From positions 1 to 47,335 of the forward strand of contig JBJKQL010000039.1 in the NCBI GenBank assembly GCA_046705265.1: a DNA stretch of 47,335 nt. The letters are read 5' to 3'. Below the pieces are notes generated by a model. That model made no database searches. It was not told where the DNA came from and worked only from the letters and a program-made list of their open reading frames with translations. The first letter of the stretch is position 1, and each line of letters opens with the position of its first letter. Positions 42,568 to 47,335 of the stretch are shown here, in pieces. The DNA is from JAJYTL01 sp046705265 (GTDB lineage: Bacteria > Pseudomonadota > Alphaproteobacteria > Ferrovibrionales > Ferrovibrionaceae). The position numbers and the translations under genes are program-made.

Positions 42568-44215
42568 ATCGCGGCATCAATCTCCCTCGGCCCCCGCCTC
42601 GCCGGCTCGCGCGCCCGGCGCCATCGGACAACCCGCCACCGCGCCAGCCAAGCGGTGTCATTCCGGACGACGCAGCACCTGGCCGGCGTGCGCCAAGCTT
42701 CTCGCGGCCCTCACGCCGCAATGGCGGGAACTTTATCTATGTCTGCCTAGCGACAGAGAAGCATCACGGCAGCGATTGCCGAAAAAACTCGCCATGGCAC
42801 GCTCTCGCATCAGTTCGCTGCTCGTGGATCTGTCGCGGCGCGGCATCGAACCCGGGGCCGCAACCCCGGACGATATCAACGAGTCTCTCATCCGATTGGC
42901 CACGCCAGGCCCAATGCAATCGACGCAAATCACGCCGCGCCTGGTCTGGGCCTGGAACACCGCCCGGGCTGGAATTCGACAATGGCCGCAATTTAACGTC
43001 GAGGATCCGAACCGGCCGGAGTCCGTCGCGCCTCCGATATCCGCGTTTTCACCGTCGCTCCAGATCGAGTTCGATAACTACCGGAAAACGGCCGGCGTCA
43101 AGATCGCCCTCACACTTCCGGCAGCGGCGACGCGCCTCACGCGATTGCGCGCGCAGATTCGGCCCTTCGGCAGCGGCAGGACGTTTGACCCGCTATCGCA
43201 GGCCAGCCTCTACCAGCACATTTATACTCTCCGCCGCACCGCTGCTGTCGTCGCTCAAAAGCGAGGCGTCAGCCTTCCGACCATCGCATCGATCGGAGAA
43301 GTCGCAACCATCGAGGGCGCGGCGGCACTCGTCGATGCTCTGCTGCAAGGCGCCGAAGCGAAAAACGATGGGTGTCGCGGCCTTGTTGCGATATTGCGTT
43401 CGATTGCGATGCGATGGCGCGACGACCTCAGTCATGAGGAATATGATTCGTTTGGCGGCCTTATCGACGAAATCACCGTTTCCAACCCCGAAAACATGAC
43501 GCCGGCGATTGAAAAGGCGCTCGCGCGGTTCACGCCGGACGTCCTAACCGCCCTCGACAGCATCGCACCTGATGAAATGGCGGCGCTCAAGCGCTTTCGC
43601 ACCGATCACCCGGGCCGCGCGGTGCCGATCGCCAAGGCCCGCCGCCTTCGCGCCGTCCTCGGCGTCCTCTTCGAGAGGCGGGCATGCCCAAAGCTCTGCA
43701 CCCTGGCGGGAACTCATCGCGACGACAATTTCCGCGATAATGGCGATGGCACCGCGACCCTGCATTACAGCCGGGCCGAGACCACCACGGGCGCGCCGAT
43801 CAAGGTGACGCTGACCAGGGAAGAGACCGACTGGGTCGATCTCTATTTCGACACCTGCGTCCCGGTGCTCGCCACGCCCGGCAGCAGGTATCTCTTCGGC
43901 GCCCCGACCAGCAATAAGCCGATGATTCCGTCGCTTCTGGCACGACAAATCTGCCGGCTCGTAGCCGAGCGCACCGGCGTCAAGATCACGATGCCGCTCT
44001 TCCGCGCCATCAAGGCACGTGACCTTTTGGCCTCCGATCCCGAGAAGAATTTGCCTCTCGCCAGGAAACTGCTTGGTCTTGCGGTGGATTCACCGGTCGC
44101 GGACAAATTCATCGGCGCGGATTCCTCATGGGCCAGCGGAAAGGTCGAAGAGGCGATCGAGCACCAGATCACCGCGATCCGGCAACGGCGGCCCGGTTCT
44201 GTCGATCCCGCCTGA
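42560..44215 (+). CDS. Catalytically degenerate tyrosine-recombinase-like protein
   Basis: The 551-residue product begins with a Ser/Pro/Ala-rich tail. It has a helical core-binding-like part (about 160-330) and a C-terminal part that aligns with the tyrosine recombinase encoded next to it. MPLFRAIKA (478-486) matches VHLFRDVMA, but His is Pro479. ARKLLGLAVDSPVADKFI matches ARQLLGQNDLATTKTYI, but the nucleophile Tyr is Phe517. In FERRACPKL the first catalytic Arg is aligned with Ala. The second Arg (482) remains. It therefore probably binds DNA or the partner recombinase without cutting. It stands 59 bases before the active partner and is co-oriented with it. I know of no named family for it. 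Confidence 0.7.
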   Translation: MSKSRHQSPSAPASPARAPGAIGQPATAPAKRCHSGRRSTWPACAKLLAALTPQWRELYLCLPSDREASRQRLPKKLAMARSRISSLLVDLSRRGIEPGAATPDDINESLIRLATPGPMQSTQITPRLVWAWNTARAGIRQWPQFNVEDPNRPESVAPPISAFSPSLQIEFDNYRKTAGVKIALTLPAAATRLTRLRAQIRPFGSGRTFDPLSQASLYQHIYTLRRTAAVVAQKRGVSLPTIASIGEVATIEGAAALVDALLQGAEAKNDGCRGLVAILRSIAMRWRDDLSHEEYDSFGGLIDEITVSNPENMTPAIEKALARFTPDVLTALDSIAPDEMAALKRFRTDHPGRAVPIAKARRLRAVLGVLFERRACPKLCTLAGTHRDDNFRDNGDGTATLHYSRAETTTGAPIKVTLTREETDWVDLYFDTCVPVLATPGSRYLFGAPTSNKPMIPSLLARQICRLVAERTGVKITMPLFRAIKARDLLASDPEKNLPLARKLLGLAVDSPVADKFIGADSSWASGKVEEAIEHQITAIRQRRPGSVDPA

Positions 44216-44274
44216 TGCCCAATCCTTTCTCTTTCGACGAGTCTCTCCCGTCAATCCCATGAAAGGTTGCCACA

Positions 44275-45777
44275 ATGTCAGAGTTTGAATACGCGGGTAC
44301 GCCCAACAAGGCCGCGATCACCATCGTCAAGGAAGACGTCCGCCCAATCTCCTACTGGCCGCCGATTCTGCGGGACGCCGAGCGCACCGCTTTTGAAATT
44401 GGGCTGCGAGCTCAGGGCATCGCCAATCAGAAAACGCTCGACCAAGATCTACGGTGCTTCGCGAAATATCTGCGGTTCGCTGAACAGAACCGCTGGTCCC
44501 GGATGCCCACGGCCGAGTCGGTTGCCGCATTCAAGGTGGACCTCTTGACGCGATGCAAACCGCTCTCTGCGGCCACCATCCTGAAGCGCGTGCGGCATGT
44601 CTGCCAGATCTGTTGGCGTGACCGGGATTGGACCTGGTTCTTTCGTGACAGCAACGACATGTGGAACGCGGCCTGTGGTCCGAGTGCGAGCCGCGCGAAG
44701 GAGAACCCGCGGCGTCCGGAGCGCCTTCGCCTACCTTTTGAGGAATGGCCCGACGACATGCAGCAAGCCTGTCACGCCGCCAGGACACCAAAACGGACGA
44801 GCTACAGCGATCGCTATGGAAAAGGACGCCGTATTGCGCTCGGGGAGGACTCGAATGACAAACGCCCGGACCAATGGGCCGATTCGACCTGGGACAGCCT
44901 GATCATCGACGTCGGACATTTTCTCGGATTCCAGCAACGCGCGGGCTTGGCTCGAGAGGTGACGCCGGAATGCATCGATTTGTTCGTCGACGACATGGAC
45001 AAGCGCGGCGTCGGGACGCTGACGTCCGCGCATCGCCTTGAGCGAATCTACGCCGCCATGACGAAAATATTCGCGCCCGATCAAAAATGGCTGTGGCTCC
45101 GAGAGGATTGCACCGTCCTTCGGCGGGTGGCGACACCGACCCGGGACAAAAGCAAGAGAATCGTCCACCTCTGTCTCGCGTGGTACGCGGCGCGGGAACT
45201 CATGGAACGCAGCGAACAGCGGCCCTGGCACCCTCACGCGGCGAGCGATTACGAGGCCGGCATGATGCTCGGAATTCTCGTCTTCCACGGACTCCGGCGG
45301 GCGAATCTCGCCGAAATGGAAATCGATGTTCACCTCACCCGTGACGCCAACCAAATTCCGCAGCTGCTGATCTTCGAACACACCAAGACAGGCTTCAAAC
45401 AATGGCGGTTCGCGAAGGTTCTGCTACCCTATTGGGCGCGATATTGGAACCACTTCCGCAACCTCCTGCCGTTTTCGGCGGGGTCGACCGCCGTCTGGCC
45501 GAGCGTGGGCGGCCAGCCTGTCACGGGTCGCGGTCTGCTCGACCATGTCGCCAAGGCCACGGCAAGCACGTTCATCGGCGACCCGCTCTACGTGCACCTC
45601 TTCCGCGACGTCATGGCGACCGGGATGAACGACTACGGCTGTCCCGAGGCCGCAAGACAGCTCCTCGGTCAGAACGACCTTGCCACAACCAAGACGTACA
45701 TCCAGGCTAGCTATCCGGACATTGCCCCCGAGCTGATTCAGCGGCTCTACAAGCGCTTCCCCGAGCTTCGCAGCTGA
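44275..45777 (+). CDS. Tyrosine recombinase / phage-integrase family protein
   Basis: The 500-residue product has the integrase catalytic set: Arg341 in FHGLRRANLAEME, Lys371 in EHTKTGFKQW, His441-x-x-Arg444 in YVHLFRDVMATGMNDYG and nucleophile Tyr475 in LLGQNDLATTKTYIQ. Gln466 replaces the usual second His. A SAM-like core-binding region lies at about 200-300, and the N-terminal ~200 residues are extra. It should cut and rejoin DNA at specific sites. GAAAGGTT precedes the ATG. It follows the degenerate homologue in the same orientation, and together they may form the recombination module of the island. Its exact element type is unknown. Confidence 0.85.
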   Translation: MSEFEYAGTPNKAAITIVKEDVRPISYWPPILRDAERTAFEIGLRAQGIANQKTLDQDLRCFAKYLRFAEQNRWSRMPTAESVAAFKVDLLTRCKPLSAATILKRVRHVCQICWRDRDWTWFFRDSNDMWNAACGPSASRAKENPRRPERLRLPFEEWPDDMQQACHAARTPKRTSYSDRYGKGRRIALGEDSNDKRPDQWADSTWDSLIIDVGHFLGFQQRAGLAREVTPECIDLFVDDMDKRGVGTLTSAHRLERIYAAMTKIFAPDQKWLWLREDCTVLRRVATPTRDKSKRIVHLCLAWYAARELMERSEQRPWHPHAASDYEAGMMLGILVFHGLRRANLAEMEIDVHLTRDANQIPQLLIFEHTKTGFKQWRFAKVLLPYWARYWNHFRNLLPFSAGSTAVWPSVGGQPVTGRGLLDHVAKATASTFIGDPLYVHLFRDVMATGMNDYGCPEAARQLLGQNDLATTKTYIQASYPDIAPELIQRLYKRFPELRS

Positions 45778-46432
45778 CCGCAGGAGCGGTGAACGCCCGC
45801 TGTTCGCCATCACGCGCCCGCTCACCCGAGACGCCATTCCGGCCCTTCGGAATTCGTCGAATGGCTGAACACGAAACCGATCCGACCTCCAACCTAACGG
45901 CGTCCTGTCGCCGCCAAGAATCAGGCCCTGGAATCGAGATGGCCCTTCTCTTCACGCGGATGATGCCTTCACCCCGCCTTCGCCAAACATGCCACATGTT
46001 TTTTCTGCTGGTGAATCATCATCCGTTGGAGATTTCCCATGCAGAAATTGACGCTCCGTCCATCTCCTCTCTCCGGATCTTCCGCCACGCGGAAACCGTC
46101 GCAACCGAGGCGCGACGCGCGCTTCCATTACCCGACGCTGTTCCCGCCCTGGCTACCGCAGTTGGAAGAATTCCATGCCGCCGGTGTCTCCGGACAAGGC
46201 AGCCCGACTTCACCACCGCGGTGATGCCCCGCACGACGCGGTCCCCTGCCCCCCAGAAGGCATCATCATAACCGTCTTCCGAAGGCCCGCCGCAGGCGTA
46301 TCCGCCGATCGTGCCCGCCGTTAATTCGCCGCCTCAAATCAAACCTACCGACGGCCCCTCCCGGCGCTGCTTCGCCGCCCGCGAATCATCAGCCGGAAAC
46401 GATGCCGACGTCTCTTTGCAAAAGGTTCCATC
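45778..46432. other. Gap between recombinase and helicase genes
   Basis: About 655 bases with no gene I trust. Just after the recombinase stop, GGTGAAC and GTTCGCC (45788-45808) form a 7 bp hairpin without a U-tract. A 61-codon frame at 46039-46224 begins after GGAG, but its Pro/Ser-rich product is unconvincing, and the 45789-46271 frame is also unlikely. Composition resembles the low-complexity region at 41908-42429. Confidence 0.45.
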
Positions 46433-47257
46433 ATGCCCCGTTCGAACCACCATACGCCTCCCACCGTCAAATCAAACGAGACGGTCGGCTCCACGCTGCC
46501 GCTTTCGGCGCCCGAATGCGCTTTGGCGCCACCACGAACCTCTTCAAATCCCCCCGCGGCACAAGAACACCCTCATGTGCCGCAAGCCTGCAGTAGCTCA
46601 GGGCAGGCGGCAAATGCCGTTGCCGAGCGCCTTATCGACCTCCTGGAAAAGGCCGAGCGCCGCGGCGATTTTGCCCTGGCCGAAAGCGACCTCGCCAAGG
46701 AAATCGCGCGGGACTTCGACATCGCGATCGAAATTGCCGAGGACTTTATCAATGCCATCGTGGGCACCGACATCGTGGCGCGCACGCCGCGCCGCCGCGG
46801 CGTCGTCCTTCATCGGCCCCCGTCCTGTCGCGACCGAGCCCACCGGGGCGTGCTTCACGTTATTCGTCGCTCTCAGCAAAACGGCCATGCCGCCCTGCCG
46901 CTCGCGGAATTGGTCTCTACCGCCGCCACTCTTCTCTTTTGCGATGGAGCCGTTGCGGAGGACGCCATCCAGACCTTGGTCAAGGAGGGCGTGGTCGTCG
47001 TTGAAAAGGTCGGATCTCAAGTCCTGGTCTATACACGCTCGGCTCATAGCGCCGAAGTGGCGATGGTGAGGCGGTTGATGGAGCTGACCGCAGCCTCGGC
47101 CGTCAAGATCCCTCGAAGGCGGCGTATTCGGAAGACAATCGCCAAAGCGGAGAAACGAGCGAGGCTCGCGCTCAACAGCGATCAGGCCGAAGCCATCATC
47201 ACCATTCTCGGCGAGCCGGTATGCTTGATCACCGGCGCCCCTGGACTGGTGACATGA
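46433..47257 (+). pseudogene. RecD2-like helicase, truncated within Walker A
   Basis: The 274-residue frame starts with a disordered Ser/Pro region. It continues with tandem winged-helix-like segments (AERLIDLLEKAERRGDFALAESDLAKEIARDF and LVSTAATLLFCDGAVAEDAIQTLVKEGVVVVEKVGSQVLVYT) and reaches LNSDQAEAIITILGEPVCLITGAPG. This is the layout of ATP-dependent RecD2-like SF1B helicases, whose Walker A should continue GTGKT. Here the frame ends LVT-stop. Adding one base after the last Gly codon would read GAPGTG before the match is lost, so a small deletion and a rearrangement both lie near 47243-47252. The ATG follows AAAGG. The gene belongs to the recombinase island and is probably broken. Confidence 0.72.
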
Positions 47258-47335
47258 TGCATCATCTCCTATGCTATTGATAATTCAGTGTTCGTTGTCG
47301 CGGATCTGGTGATACTGCACGCCCCGTCGTGATCG
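47258..47335. other. Unrecognised sequence after the helicase break
   Basis: The final bases share no recognisable helicase coding sequence in any frame. A perfect 12 bp palindrome, ATGATGCATCAT (47254-47265), lies right at the break. They could be the tip of an element inserted into the Walker A codons, but I could not match known IS ends, and they differ from the IS21 right end at 977-1070. Confidence 0.4.

Noticed and set aside
45788..45808. Hairpin as a terminator of the recombinase gene
   Set aside because: The stem is 7 bp with a wobble and no U-tract follows, so terminator function is not supported.
46311..47069. 252-codon frame overlapping the helicase
   Set aside because: It is the alternate-frame shadow of the helicase N-terminal region, which has the recognisable winged-helix and P-loop sequence.
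1..47335. CRISPR array or rRNA genes
   Set aside because: No regularly spaced direct repeats with unique spacers and no rRNA-like sequence were seen. The only phased repeats belong to the IS21 end.

Overview
The window looks like a chromosomal segment of an alphaproteobacterium, most likely Rhodospirillales-like or a relative known mainly from metagenomes. The evidence is the high G+C content, a CckA-type hybrid kinase directly behind a flgB-flgC-fliE-fliQ-fliR-flhB operon, a CtrA-type box in front of that operon, and a recA with a GTTC-N7-GTTC type LexA box. Most of the DNA is ordinary chromosome dominated by small-molecule catabolism. Both edges fall in mobile or rearranged DNA.

Left edge (1-3170): the 3' part of an IS21-family element (istA tail, istB and a right end with four 23-24 bp repeats), a poorly conserved secreted protein gene that may be frameshifted, tRNA-Ser(UGA), a CGNR zinc-finger regulator and a frameshifted VOC-family gene. 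Catabolic block (3388-20057): class III aminotransferase, amidase, type I sulfatase and SDR on one side. An alkyl-sulfatase-like metallo-hydrolase, TetR regulator, MFS transporter, GMC oxidoreductase and acyl-CoA synthetase run divergently from them. A near-perfect 26 bp palindrome sits between the two divergent operons. A complete branched-chain-amino-acid-type ABC importer (livKHMGF order) follows. Together this suggests uptake, de-esterification, oxidation and CoA activation of an unknown, possibly sulfated, organic compound.

Middle (20310-28995): queD-queE for 7-deazaguanine synthesis, preceded by a strong preQ1-I riboswitch candidate and a 35-codon leader ORF that overlaps queD. Then come an FMN alpha-hydroxy-acid oxidase, a polysaccharide-deacetylase-like protein, a D-Ala-D-Ala carboxypeptidase, a cytoplasmic parvulin, a cold-shock protein and a CYTH-CHAD protein.

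Second catabolic block (29004-34529): a LigA/LigB-type extradiol dioxygenase pair with a TPP enzyme, divergent from an aldo/keto reductase and an SDR, and a convergent second SDR. Housekeeping block (34640-41907): recA with an SOS-type promoter and a terminator, cckA, and the flagellar operon. The CtrA box upstream of flgB suggests that cckA could be controlled by the regulator it activates.

Right edge (42430-47335): an accessory island with two tandem tyrosine recombinase genes, of which the first appears catalytically dead and the second intact, and a RecD2-like helicase gene cut off exactly in its Walker A motif. This island is the least explained part of the window.
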